DNA from: Microthrixaceae bacterium
GTDB lineage: Bacteria > Actinomycetota > Acidimicrobiia > Acidimicrobiales > Microtrichaceae
Reading direction: 5' to 3'
DNA: 54,843 nt
Assembly: GCA_023958095.1 (NCBI GenBank)
Contig: JAMLGJ010000024.1
Coordinates: 1-54,843 of the forward strand
Positions 44,523 through 52,010 of the stretch are shown one piece after another; positions within the stretch are counted from its first letter, which is position 1; every line of letters starts with the position of its first letter. The notes beneath the pieces are model-generated. The model had not been told where the DNA came from. It made no database searches and saw only the letters and a program-made list of their open reading frames with translations. A program made the translations under genes and the position numbers.

Positions 44523-45692
44523 ATGACCTCGATCCAGGCCCCCGCAGCGGCTGGTGAAGCCAGTGGTGGCACCTATGTCGACACCCGGCGGTACCTGTGG
44601 GCAGTCGGCCTCGCCGTGCCGGGGCTGCCCCTGGCCTCGTGGGGTCTGGCCGCACTCACGGGAAGTGACCTGTGGTGGTGGCTCACCCCGGTGGTGATCT
44701 ACCTGTTGATCCCGCTGCTCGACGCCGTGACGGGAACCGACACCGCAAACCCGCCGGAGAGCGCGGTACCCGCCCTCGAGGAGGACCGCTACTACCGCTG
44801 GCTCACCTACCTGTACGCGCCGCTGCAGTACGGCTCCTTCCTCGCGGGGGCGTGGCTGTTCGTCGGTTCCGACAGCTGGGTCACGCGACTCGCGATCGCG
44901 GTCAGTGTGGGCGCGGTCGGCGGGATCGGGATCGCGAACGCCCACGAGCTGGGCCACAAGACCGAGCGCGTCGAACGGCGTCTCGCGAAGGTGGTGCTCG
45001 CCCAGAGTGGCTACGGGCACTTCTGGGTCGAGCACAACCGGGGGCACCACAACCGGGTCGCGACTCCGGAGGACCCGGCCAGTTCGAGGATGGGGGAGAG
45101 CTTCTGGGCCTTCCTTCCCCGCACCGTGATCGGGTCGGTCCGCTCGGCGTGGCGACTCGAGGCCAAGAGGCTGCGTGCGAGGGGCAAGCGGGTCTGGTCG
45201 TTGCGCAACGACGTGTTGAACGCATGGGCGATGACCGTGGTGCTCTTCGCTGCGGTGGTGCTCTGGTTGGGCCCCGGCGTGATCCCGTTCCTGGTCATCC
45301 AGGCGGTGTTCGGCTTCTGCCTGCTCGAGGTGGTCAACTACGTCGAGCACTACGGGCTGTTGCGCCGGCGCACCGCCTCGGGACGCTACGAACGGTGCCG
45401 TCCCGAGCACTCGTGGAACTCCAACCACATCGTGTCGAACGTGTTCCTGTACAACCTGGAGCGCCACAGCGACCACCACGCCCACCCCACCCGGCGCTAC
45501 CAGTCGCTCCGGCACTTCGAGGAGTCACCTCAGCTCCCCAACGGCTACGGGCTCATGATCGGCCTCGCCTACTTCCCGCCGCTGTGGCGTGCGGTGATGG
45601 ACCACCGGGTGGTGCAGCACTACGACGGCGACCTCACCCGTGCCAACCTGCACCCCGCCAAGCGCGAACGGCTCCTGGCCCGCTGGGGTTGA
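44523..45692 (+). CDS. alkB: Alkane 1-monooxygenase AlkB
   Basis: Membrane non-heme di-iron hydroxylase that oxidises medium-chain n-alkanes to 1-alkanols. 389 aa with about six helices. All diagnostic His boxes are present: HELGHK (H141, H145), EHNRGHH (H171, H175, H176), NYVEHYGL, and LERHSDHHAHPTRRYQSLR (H315, H318, H319). No rubredoxin domain is fused, and none was found nearby, so the electron donor must be encoded elsewhere. GAGGAGG lies 5 bases before the ATG. A 5-codon open frame ends in the start codon. Confidence 0.95.
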   Translation: MTSIQAPAAAGEASGGTYVDTRRYLWAVGLAVPGLPLASWGLAALTGSDLWWWLTPVVIYLLIPLLDAVTGTDTANPPESAVPALEEDRYYRWLTYLYAPLQYGSFLAGAWLFVGSDSWVTRLAIAVSVGAVGGIGIANAHELGHKTERVERRLAKVVLAQSGYGHFWVEHNRGHHNRVATPEDPASSRMGESFWAFLPRTVIGSVRSAWRLEAKRLRARGKRVWSLRNDVLNAWAMTVVLFAAVVLWLGPGVIPFLVIQAVFGFCLLEVVNYVEHYGLLRRRTASGRYERCRPEHSWNSNHIVSNVFLYNLERHSDHHAHPTRRYQSLRHFEESPQLPNGYGLMIGLAYFPPLWRAVMDHRVVQHYDGDLTRANLHPAKRERLLARWG

Positions 45693-45727
45693 CCGCCGCA
45701 CGGCGGTGGGTCCGGCCGGCTCGCCGG

Positions 45728-45733
45728 TATCGT
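45728..45733 (+). promoter_or_regulatory. -10 hexamer TATCGT, leaderless start
   Basis: TATCGT, 7 bases, then ATG at 45741. This indicates a separate transcript after alkB. Confidence 0.45.
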
Positions 45734-45740
45734 TGCAGCG

Positions 45741-46310
45741 ATGGACGACCTGGAACTGCTCGAGCTCGCATCCGCAGCCTTCGGCGCACGCATCGCGGAG
45801 GTGGACCAGGACCAGCAGTTCCTGCCCACCCCGTGTGGCGAGTGGAACGTCGCCGGGTTGATCACCCACGTGCTGGGCGGGAACCACATGGCCGTGCGGC
45901 TGCTCGAGGGGGCCCACCGGGCCGAGGCCATCGGCTACCTGACCGGGCTGCCCCTGGGTGACGACCCGGCCGCGACCTTCGCGCAGAACGCGGCTGCCCA
46001 GCTCGCTGCCTTCTCGGAGCCCGGGGCGCTCGAACGCACCTGCGAGCATCCGATGGGTGACCTCCCCGGAGCGGTGGTGCTGGGATTCCGCATCGGCGAC
46101 CTGACACTGCACTCCTGGGACCTCGCCCGGGCCGTGGGCGGCGACGAGGAACTACCCGAGGCGCTCATCGACAGGGTGTGGTCCGACCTGGTGCCACTGC
46201 GGGACAACATCGCGGCCACCGGCATCTTCGGTGAGGGCCCGAGCGGCGAGGTGCCAGATGATGCACCATTGCAGACGAGACTGCTGGACCTGACCGGCCG
46301 CAGGCCCTGA
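45741..46310 (+). CDS. Maleylpyruvate-isomerase-like (TIGR03086/DinB-fold) protein
   Basis: 189 aa, four-helix DinB/MDMPI fold. Recognisable phrases: FLPTPCGEWNVAGLITHVLGGNHM, with the first metal His, and DLTLHSWDLARAVG, with the second. The class often uses mycothiol or a metal in thiol-dependent isomerisation, but most members are uncharacterised. It lies 48 bases after alkB with its own leaderless promoter. Confidence 0.85.
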   Translation: MDDLELLELASAAFGARIAEVDQDQQFLPTPCGEWNVAGLITHVLGGNHMAVRLLEGAHRAEAIGYLTGLPLGDDPAATFAQNAAAQLAAFSEPGALERTCEHPMGDLPGAVVLGFRIGDLTLHSWDLARAVGGDEELPEALIDRVWSDLVPLRDNIAATGIFGEGPSGEVPDDAPLQTRLLDLTGRRP

Positions 46311-46361
46311 GCCGCACACCAACCGAACCGCATCCGGAGGTCGACCGATGAGGACAGCGCC

Positions 46362-46826
46362 GTGAAGGGATCGGTCACGATGCACATGGAGGCGGCACCC
46401 CGGGTCGTGTGGGAGTTGGTCTCCGACATCACCAACACGGGCCGTTTCAGCCCCGAGACGATCGACGCCGAATGGCTCGGAGGTGCCACCGCCCCGGCGG
46501 TGGGAGTGAAGTTCAGGGGCAAGGTGCTGCGCAACGGCCGCCCACCCGCGTACTGGACGGTGTGCCGGATCACCGAGTGCGAACCGGGTCGGGTCTTCGC
46601 GTTCGACGTGCTCGGACCCGGCGAACGCGTCATGAACTCCTGGCGCTACGACTTCGCGGCCGAGGGAGAGGGCACATCGGTGACCGAGTCCTTCGAATTG
46701 CCGGCCAACCTGCCCACCAGGATCTACTGGTCACTTCTCGGCAGGCTCCGGGGTCGCACCAACGAGCGGGGAATGCGCGAGACCCTCGAACGGGTGCGGG
46801 AGGCCGCCGAGGAGCACAGCGGTTGA
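46362..46826 (+). CDS. SRPBCC (START-like) family protein
   Basis: 154 aa, polyketide-cyclase/lipid-transport fold. The opening SVTMHMEAAPRVVWELVSDITNTGRFSPETIDAEWLGG is typical of the first strand-helix of the fold, and FAFDVLGPGERVMNSWRY lies in the core. The fold binds hydrophobic ligands. GTG at 46362 is preceded by a 5-codon ATG frame whose TGA overlaps it (GTGA). The good GGAGG site (46336-46340) is placed for that short frame, not for the GTG. Neighbours suggest a role near alkane or lipid metabolism (inference). Confidence 0.8.
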   Translation: MKGSVTMHMEAAPRVVWELVSDITNTGRFSPETIDAEWLGGATAPAVGVKFRGKVLRNGRPPAYWTVCRITECEPGRVFAFDVLGPGERVMNSWRYDFAAEGEGTSVTESFELPANLPTRIYWSLLGRLRGRTNERGMRETLERVREAAEEHSG

Positions 46827-46905
46827 TCCGCTGACCCCGCCCAGGGCTCCGTCGGCGCTGGGTGTGTTGCCGCCGTGGCACTGCTCGCAGCGCCCGACCG
46901 CGCGC

Positions 46906-47811
46906 TCACGGCACGAGAGAATCGATCCCGAAGCGAGCCGCCGCGGCCACCAGGTGCTCGATGAGCTTCGCCACCGCCGGCCTCGCCCCCGCGCTGGGAC
47001 GGGTGACCGCGGAGATGGTGCGCGTCGCGTCGGGGATCACCGCGACGTGTATGCCGCGGGGTTCGTGCAACAGGGCGAGGGCCGGCAGGACCGCCACGGC
47101 GAGACCGGCACCGACCAGGCGCATCGTGGCGAAGTGGTCGTCGGTCTCGTAGCAGTAGTCGGGGCTGAGCCCGTGCCGTGCGGCCACCGACTCGGTGGAG
47201 CGGCGGCACGCGGCGCTCGGCGGGGATGCGATCCAGGGCAGCTCCGCCGCGTCGTCGACGGTCCTGCACGGTGTGTCCGCCGGTGAGAGCAACAGGAGCG
47301 GCTCGGTCAGCAGGTCGGTGACCTCGAGCCCGTCGAACGCCGAATGGGGTGCGAGGGCATAGCTCTGTTCCACCGCCAGGTCGATCGTGCCGAGCTGGAG
47401 CTCCTCGATGTTGCGGTCCAGGGGGTGCACCGAGAGCTGGGGCTCCACGTTGGGATGCTCGGCGAGCAGGGTGCACAGGGCGTCGGCCACGATCGATGCA
47501 GCGGCACTCGCGAGGGATCCGACGCGCACCGGACCGATGGGTTCCCCGCGCAGGGCGGCAACCGCGGTGTGGGCGCGCTCCAGGGCGTCGAGGGCGTCGC
47601 TTCCGTGTTCGAGCAGCAGGCGACCCGCGTCGGTGAGCACCAGGTTGCGGCCCTGGCGTTCGGTTACCGGTGTTCCGAGTTCGCCCTCGAGGGCGGCGAG
47701 CTGTTGTGACACCGCACTCGGGGTGTAGCCGAGTGCCTCAGCGGCTGCGGTCACCGTTCCGCGCTCGGCCAGCTGGCGCAGGGCCTGGATGCGCCGCACG
47801 TCAGTGATCAT
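46906..47811 (-). CDS. LysR-family transcriptional regulator
   Basis: 301 aa. The N-terminal winged helix-turn-helix (RIQALRQLAERGTVTAAAEALGYTPSAVSQQLAALEGELGTPVTER) is canonical. The effector domain runs from about 90 (VGSLASAAASIVADALCTLL). A -10 hexamer is 6 bases from the ATG. It is divergent from the gene at 47883, with 71 bases between them. That gap is where LysR proteins usually bind. Confidence 0.93.
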   Translation of the reverse strand: MITDVRRIQALRQLAERGTVTAAAEALGYTPSAVSQQLAALEGELGTPVTERQGRNLVLTDAGRLLLEHGSDALDALERAHTAVAALRGEPIGPVRVGSLASAAASIVADALCTLLAEHPNVEPQLSVHPLDRNIEELQLGTIDLAVEQSYALAPHSAFDGLEVTDLLTEPLLLLSPADTPCRTVDDAAELPWIASPPSAACRRSTESVAARHGLSPDYCYETDDHFATMRLVGAGLAVAVLPALALLHEPRGIHVAVIPDATRTISAVTRPSAGARPAVAKLIEHLVAAAARFGIDSLVP

Positions 47812-47817
47812 GCAGTG

Positions 47818-47823
47818 ATGCTA
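47818..47823 (-). promoter_or_regulatory. -10 hexamer TAGCAT, leaderless start of lysR
   Basis: Minus-strand TAGCAT, 6 bases, then ATG at 47811. Confidence 0.5.
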
Positions 47824-47882
47824 CATGAAGAGTTCAGAAAGCATCGCTGGTTCTGAATGGTGGGCAAGTTGATGATCGATTC

Positions 47883-48380
47883 ATGACACAGGCAACCATC
47901 ACAGCTCGGCACCCGGCGGCCGCCGCCGGCGGTACTCGCCACACGATTCGGTCCCCGGGGACGGACCGCTCCTCCGAGCTGGGTGCCAAGGGCGCGGCCG
48001 GGTTCCCGGCACCCGGGTCGCTCACAACCGCCGGTGTGCTCGAGGCGATGTCGGGTCTCAGCATCACCGACACCTGGTCGCAGCGCTCCAGCCGTGCGCT
48101 GGCGGGGATCATCAGCGACCTCATCGAGGCCGATGGGCGCTGTGGGTTGCCGGTGCCCTCGGCCGATGACCCGGTCGCGTTGCTCCTGCGCTACTCCGCA
48201 GTCCTGGCAGGGCGTTGTGTGACCCGGCCGGTGGCACTCGGGTCGTCCCGCGCCTCGAGGGTGCTCGAACTCCTCACCGAACTGCCTCGTGGTGCAACAG
48301 ATGGTGGTGCGGCAGATCGTGGTGCAGGAACCCGTGGTGCAGGACGCACCGACCTCGCTGCCGGGGGTGCCGGCACCTGA
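47883..48380 (+). CDS. Unknown protein, possibly frameshifted at its 3' end
   Basis: 165 aa, divergent from lysR. Residues 55-135 have normal codon bias and a helical look (ALAGIISDLIEADGRCGLP, DPVALLLRYSAVLAGRCV, ASRVLELLTELP). After about 48286 the coding bias moves to the +1 frame, which reads VVQQMVVRQIVVQEPVVQD, while this frame reads a Gly/Ala/Arg string. It ends 15 bases from the convergent lipoprotein gene. No family recognised. A sequencing error or a real frameshift is possible. Confidence 0.4.
   Translation: MTQATITARHPAAAAGGTRHTIRSPGTDRSSELGAKGAAGFPAPGSLTTAGVLEAMSGLSITDTWSQRSSRALAGIISDLIEADGRCGLPVPSADDPVALLLRYSAVLAGRCVTRPVALGSSRASRVLELLTELPRGATDGGAADRGAGTRGAGRTDLAAGGAGT
48288..48347 (+). 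repeat. Four 15-bp tandem repeats
   Basis: Units CGTGGTGCAACAGAT, GGTGGTGCGGCAGAT, CGTGGTGCAGGAACC and CGTGGTGCAGGACGC. The length is a multiple of three, so copy changes keep the frame. Confidence 0.8.
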
Positions 48381-48395
48381 GCCCGTTCCGGCGTG

Positions 48396-50252
48396 TCACG
48401 ATCCGGGGTCGGCGCAGTCGCTGACCGGCTTGCCGAGGGTCATCCTCCACTCGCCACCCGCGGGCACGTCCAGCAGTGGGGACTCCCTGTCAGGAGCACC
48501 GGATCCGTAGTTCTCCCCATAGGGGATGTTGTAGTTGTCGGACCACGTGTACATCGTGGCGCTCCACAGGTTGTAGCCGAGGTAGTCGGTCTCACCCGGG
48601 TGTGCCGCAGCAAAGGCGGCCTTGCCGCCCGAGGGTGCCTCGGGTGGTGCCCACCGGTTCCAGAACGACGTGTTGTCGTATCCGTAGGTGTCGCCGGGGT
48701 AGCCGTAGCTGAGCGCGGTCACGATGTCGCGGTAGATGGTGTTGTACACGTCGTTGGGTGCCGCCGGTTCGGGTACCCCGTTGGTGAGGCCGTTCCTGGC
48801 GACCCCGTCCACGGCGTACCTGGAGTTCTGGAAGTACACGCCGGTCGCCAGGTCGTTCTCGCCGACCACATCGCCGTCGGCGTTGGTGTCGGTGCCATCG
48901 AGTTCGATGCTCAGCACCGAACCCTCGGTGGCGCCGCCACCTCCCGGGGTGGTCGTCGCCCGGATGGTGCCCGACAGGCTGAGCGTTCCCGAGGAGTTCA
49001 TGGTCCCGGTGTAGCGGTACCAGCCGGTCTCGTCGTGGTGCGGGGTGCCCGCCGCGGGGCTGAAGAGTCCCTCGAAGACCAGCGGCTCGTCCTTCAGCGT
49101 CTCCAGGTAGGGGGTGAGGTCGGGCCAGCCGGGGGCGTAGGGGTTGGCCGCCCCTCCGGGGCTGGTCCTCGACTGCTGGGCCCGGGCCTTGGCACTGAGG
49201 ATCCGGATGATCCTGTCCTCGGAGTTCTTCACCACGATCTGGTCCCAGTCGGCCTCGTAGTCGGTTCCGAGCGGTCCGTTCGGGGTGATGAAGGTGTCGT
49301 TGTAGGCGGCAACCGCCGCGTGCACGCCGTCGACGATCTCGCAGGTCCCCGCGGAGTACTCGGTGCGCGCAACGGTGGAGCCGTCGGTCACGGTGAGGTC
49401 GATCGGCATCGAGAACTGGTCGACGTTGGTGACGTCACCCTGACCGGGGTAGGCGAACTCGACGTTCGCGAACACGTACCCGGCGGTGTCGGTGGAGGGT
49501 TGCACGGCCGGCAGTCCACCCGTACCGCTGGGTATGGGCTGGCCGATCGACACCCACAGCAGCCCTGCACCGATGCCCTCACCCAGATCGAAGTACCGGG
49601 TGTTGCCCGACGGGTCCGAGGCCACCTTCGGAAGGCAGCTGAGCGGGACGCTGTTGTCGATCAGGTTCCTCGGATCGGCGTCCCAGGGTGGATACGGCGC
49701 ACCGGCGTCCTTGCCGGTCAGGGTGACGTAGACCTCGTCGGGGTCGTGGCCCGTTGAGTTCTCGATCACCATCCTCACCGGGTTCTGCGGGTCGCCCTTC
49801 GTCGCACAGGTCGCCGGGTCGCTCACCGGTGGGTCGGGTGATGTCTCCGGCACGGTCACGACATGGCAGTTGGCCAGCAACGAGATGGTTCCCTCGCCGC
49901 CGGTCGCGTACGCGCACAGGCGGTGCCGTCCGGCGGGCAGGCGCAGCGTCGTCGAGAAGCCGTGCTCCCCGCCCTGTCGGGGATGGGCGGCGGCCACATC
50001 GGGACGTGACAGCACAGCCGGACCGAGCCGGTGGTGTTCGCCGTCCGCGACGACGGTGACGTCCATCGTGGCGCCGAGGAACGTGGTGGCCCATCCGGTG
50101 ACCGTCACCGAGGCGTCAGGGTTGACCGCTGCGGAGTCGAAGAACCCGAAACCCGAGTCGACCTCACACGAGCTGAGCATCCCGGCGAGCAGGGCGAGCA
50201 CTGGCACGGCGATGGCGAGTCGGATCACGCGCTTCGGGTCTCGGGTTCGCAT
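48396..50252 (-). CDS. Large secreted lipoprotein, beta-1,3-glucanase (GH64)-like
   Basis: 618 aa. Signal peptide AIAVPVLALLAGMLSSC ends in a lipobox (LSSC). Residues about 30-130 look like an Ig-type beta domain. From about 150, VRMVIENSTGHDPDEVYVTLTGKD, NLIDNSVPLSCLP, GLLWVSIGQPIP, VFANVEFAYPGQGDVTNVDQFSMPIDLTV, and the end YTWSDNYNIPYGENYGSGAPDR recall the thaumatin-like GH64 beta-1,3-glucanase fold. The catalytic Glu/Asp pair cannot be assigned by eye. GAAGGG lies 5 bases before the ATG. It could equally be a carbohydrate-binding relative. Confidence 0.55.
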   Translation of the reverse strand: MRTRDPKRVIRLAIAVPVLALLAGMLSSCEVDSGFGFFDSAAVNPDASVTVTGWATTFLGATMDVTVVADGEHHRLGPAVLSRPDVAAAHPRQGGEHGFSTTLRLPAGRHRLCAYATGGEGTISLLANCHVVTVPETSPDPPVSDPATCATKGDPQNPVRMVIENSTGHDPDEVYVTLTGKDAGAPYPPWDADPRNLIDNSVPLSCLPKVASDPSGNTRYFDLGEGIGAGLLWVSIGQPIPSGTGGLPAVQPSTDTAGYVFANVEFAYPGQGDVTNVDQFSMPIDLTVTDGSTVARTEYSAGTCEIVDGVHAAVAAYNDTFITPNGPLGTDYEADWDQIVVKNSEDRIIRILSAKARAQQSRTSPGGAANPYAPGWPDLTPYLETLKDEPLVFEGLFSPAAGTPHHDETGWYRYTGTMNSSGTLSLSGTIRATTTPGGGGATEGSVLSIELDGTDTNADGDVVGENDLATGVYFQNSRYAVDGVARNGLTNGVPEPAAPNDVYNTIYRDIVTALSYGYPGDTYGYDNTSFWNRWAPPEAPSGGKAAFAAAHPGETDYLGYNLWSATMYTWSDNYNIPYGENYGSGAPDRESPLLDVPAGGEWRMTLGKPVSDCADPGS

Positions 50253-50331
50253 GCAGACCCTTCGGCAGTCCCGAACGGGACGTGAACGATCGACGCGTCG
50301 AATCCGGATCCCGGATGCGCGACCAGTTGGT

Positions 50332-50799
50332 TCAGTCGGGTGTCATCTCGGCCATGGCCTCGACCATCTGTTCCGGGGAGACGTCCCGGATGTGGGTGTG
50401 CAGCGACCACTGGTGGCCGAAGGGGTCCTCGATGACTCCCATCCGGTCACCGTAGAACTGGTCAGTGGGTTCGCGCAGCAGTTCCGCCCCTGCGGCAACG
50501 GCCTTCTCGACCGTTGAGTCAACGTCATCGACGTACTGGGTCAGGACCACCGAGGTTCCCCTCAACTTGTTGGGGTTGCCCGCGTTGCCGGCCATGTCGT
50601 CGGGTGCATCGGCCAAGTACACCGGTGCACCGTTGATCGTGATCTCTGCGTGACCGATCTGCCCGCCGGGCATCCCGAGGCGGTACACCTCCTCTGCGTC
50701 GAACGCCTCGGTGTAGAACTCGATCGCGGCGGAGGCACCGTCGACCATCAGGTACGGGATCACACGGCCTTCGAGGCCGTCGGGTACGGGTGAGGTCAT
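50332..50799 (-). CDS. VOC/glyoxalase superfamily protein (PhnB-like)
   Basis: 155 aa. The beta-alpha-beta-beta-beta pattern of the vicinal oxygen chelate fold is clear: VIPYLMVDGASAAIEFYTEAF, IGHAEITINGAPVYLAD, TQYVDDVDSTVEKAVAAGAELLREPTDQFYGDRMGVIEDPFGHQWSL. The YGDR..VEDPFGH type ending is PhnB/YdhR-like. ATG at 50799 has AGGAGA 6 bases upstream. A frame to 50904 is not supported. Substrate unknown. Confidence 0.88.
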   Translation of the reverse strand: MTSPVPDGLEGRVIPYLMVDGASAAIEFYTEAFDAEEVYRLGMPGGQIGHAEITINGAPVYLADAPDDMAGNAGNPNKLRGTSVVLTQYVDDVDSTVEKAVAAGAELLREPTDQFYGDRMGVIEDPFGHQWSLHTHIRDVSPEQMVEAMAEMTPD

Positions 50800-50890
50800 G
50801 GGTTCGTCTCCTGTGGCTGGACACCGGCAGGCGTGCCGGGCCGTGAGGGTTGCTACGTGGCGTTCGCGATGTCGTGTCGGCTGCCGGTGC

Positions 50891-51373
50891 TCAGCAGAAC
50901 CCATCGCCCCAGATGGGAACGGGTCGGTCCCGTGCGGCGACGGCCCGTTCGACCGAGACGATGAGCTTGGCCGTGTTCACCGGCGTCTCGAGGACCGTCA
51001 GGTGTTCCTTGGCGGTGTACGGGGCTCGGCTCGGTTTCCCGGCCGAACCCCGGTCCGCGGTGGGCGTCATCTCGAGTACGACCGCCGGTGGCCGTCGGCC
51101 GGCGAGCACCTCCTCGTGCACGGTCGGCCCATCGCCAGTCTGGTGGAGCATGTTGACCACGACGTCGGCCCCATCGACCAGTTCACACGCCCCCTTCTCG
51201 AGAAGGCTGCACCTGTGGACGGTGGGCCCCTCACAGACACGGACCGAGTAGCCGTGCCGTTCGAGCACCGAGGCAACGATCGACGGGGACGCACTCGGTT
51301 CGCACTCGAGCAGCACCCGCAGCCGCGGGTCGGCCTCGTCGCCCCATTGCTCCGGTTCGAAACGGAGTCGCAT
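50891..51373 (-). CDS. Degenerate receiver-like (CheY-fold) protein
   Basis: 160 aa. Alternating strands and helices resemble a response-regulator receiver: RLRVLLECEPSASPSIVASVLERHGYSVRVCEG, ELVDGADVVVNML, PPAVVLEMTPT and a C-terminal helix. The conserved acidic pocket and the Lys are not all recognisable, and no output domain follows. ATG at 51373 has GGAGG 6 bases upstream. It may be an unphosphorylated adaptor. Function unknown. Confidence 0.55.
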   Translation of the reverse strand: MRLRFEPEQWGDEADPRLRVLLECEPSASPSIVASVLERHGYSVRVCEGPTVHRCSLLEKGACELVDGADVVVNMLHQTGDGPTVHEEVLAGRRPPAVVLEMTPTADRGSAGKPSRAPYTAKEHLTVLETPVNTAKLIVSVERAVAARDRPVPIWGDGFC

Positions 51374-51566
51374 GGGCCACCTCCGCGGTCCAGCCCTGCA
51401 ATGACAATGCACCATCAGCACACCCATGTGGCGCGGTCATCCGTCACTTCCCGCAGGATCGGCGTCGGAATCAGCGGCGCCGGCCGGCGCGACGCATGCA
51501 CAGAGCCTGTGGTGAGCGTCGGCGACTTTGACCCGGTGAGCACATGCTCTACCATCATCTCCACGC

Positions 51567-51643
<77 letters not shown>

Positions 51644-51659
51644 ACGAAAACCCTGGTGG

Positions 51660-51692
51660 ACGGCCCTTTCCGAGAGATTCGGAGAGGGCCGT
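51660..51692 (+). terminator. Terminator of tRNA gene
   Basis: A 14-bp stem with one T-G wobble (51660-51673 with 51679-51692), a GAGAT loop and a following TTTT. Confidence 0.8.
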
Positions 51693-52010
51693 TCCCACGT
51701 TTTCGGCGATTCTTCTACCGGGTTTTCTACCGAGTCGTCTGGGACAGCCGACGCCGGGTCGCCACAGAGCCGGTCGAGCGGGCACGAGGCGCTTCGGTGG
51801 GCATGGTCTGAGGTGACCTTCGGGTTCGTGGTCCCGAAGGCTCTTGAGGCTCATGGCAAGGACACCCGGAATGAGTTGGACGGCGTGACCGCTCGCGCGG
51901 AGCCCAACGCATGAAGTCGTTCGGCGGTGGATCCCACTGCTCGCTACGGTGGCGGGGCTGTCGGTCCCCGTTCTGCCCGGGTGGGTGGCCTCGGGACGAA
52001 GGGGTGTTGG
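51693..52010. other. Gene-poor stretch after the tRNA
   Basis: 318 bases with no convincing gene. A frame on the plus strand reads FSTESSGTADAG and later TFGFVVPKALEAHGKD, stopping at 51914. It could be a gene remnant at the edge of an inserted segment. The gap also contains two close TTCTACCG copies near 51713-51732. Confidence 0.5.

Noticed and set aside
48288..48347. CRISPR-like repeats
   Set aside because: The 15-bp units abut each other with no spacers and sit within a reading frame. No cas genes are present.
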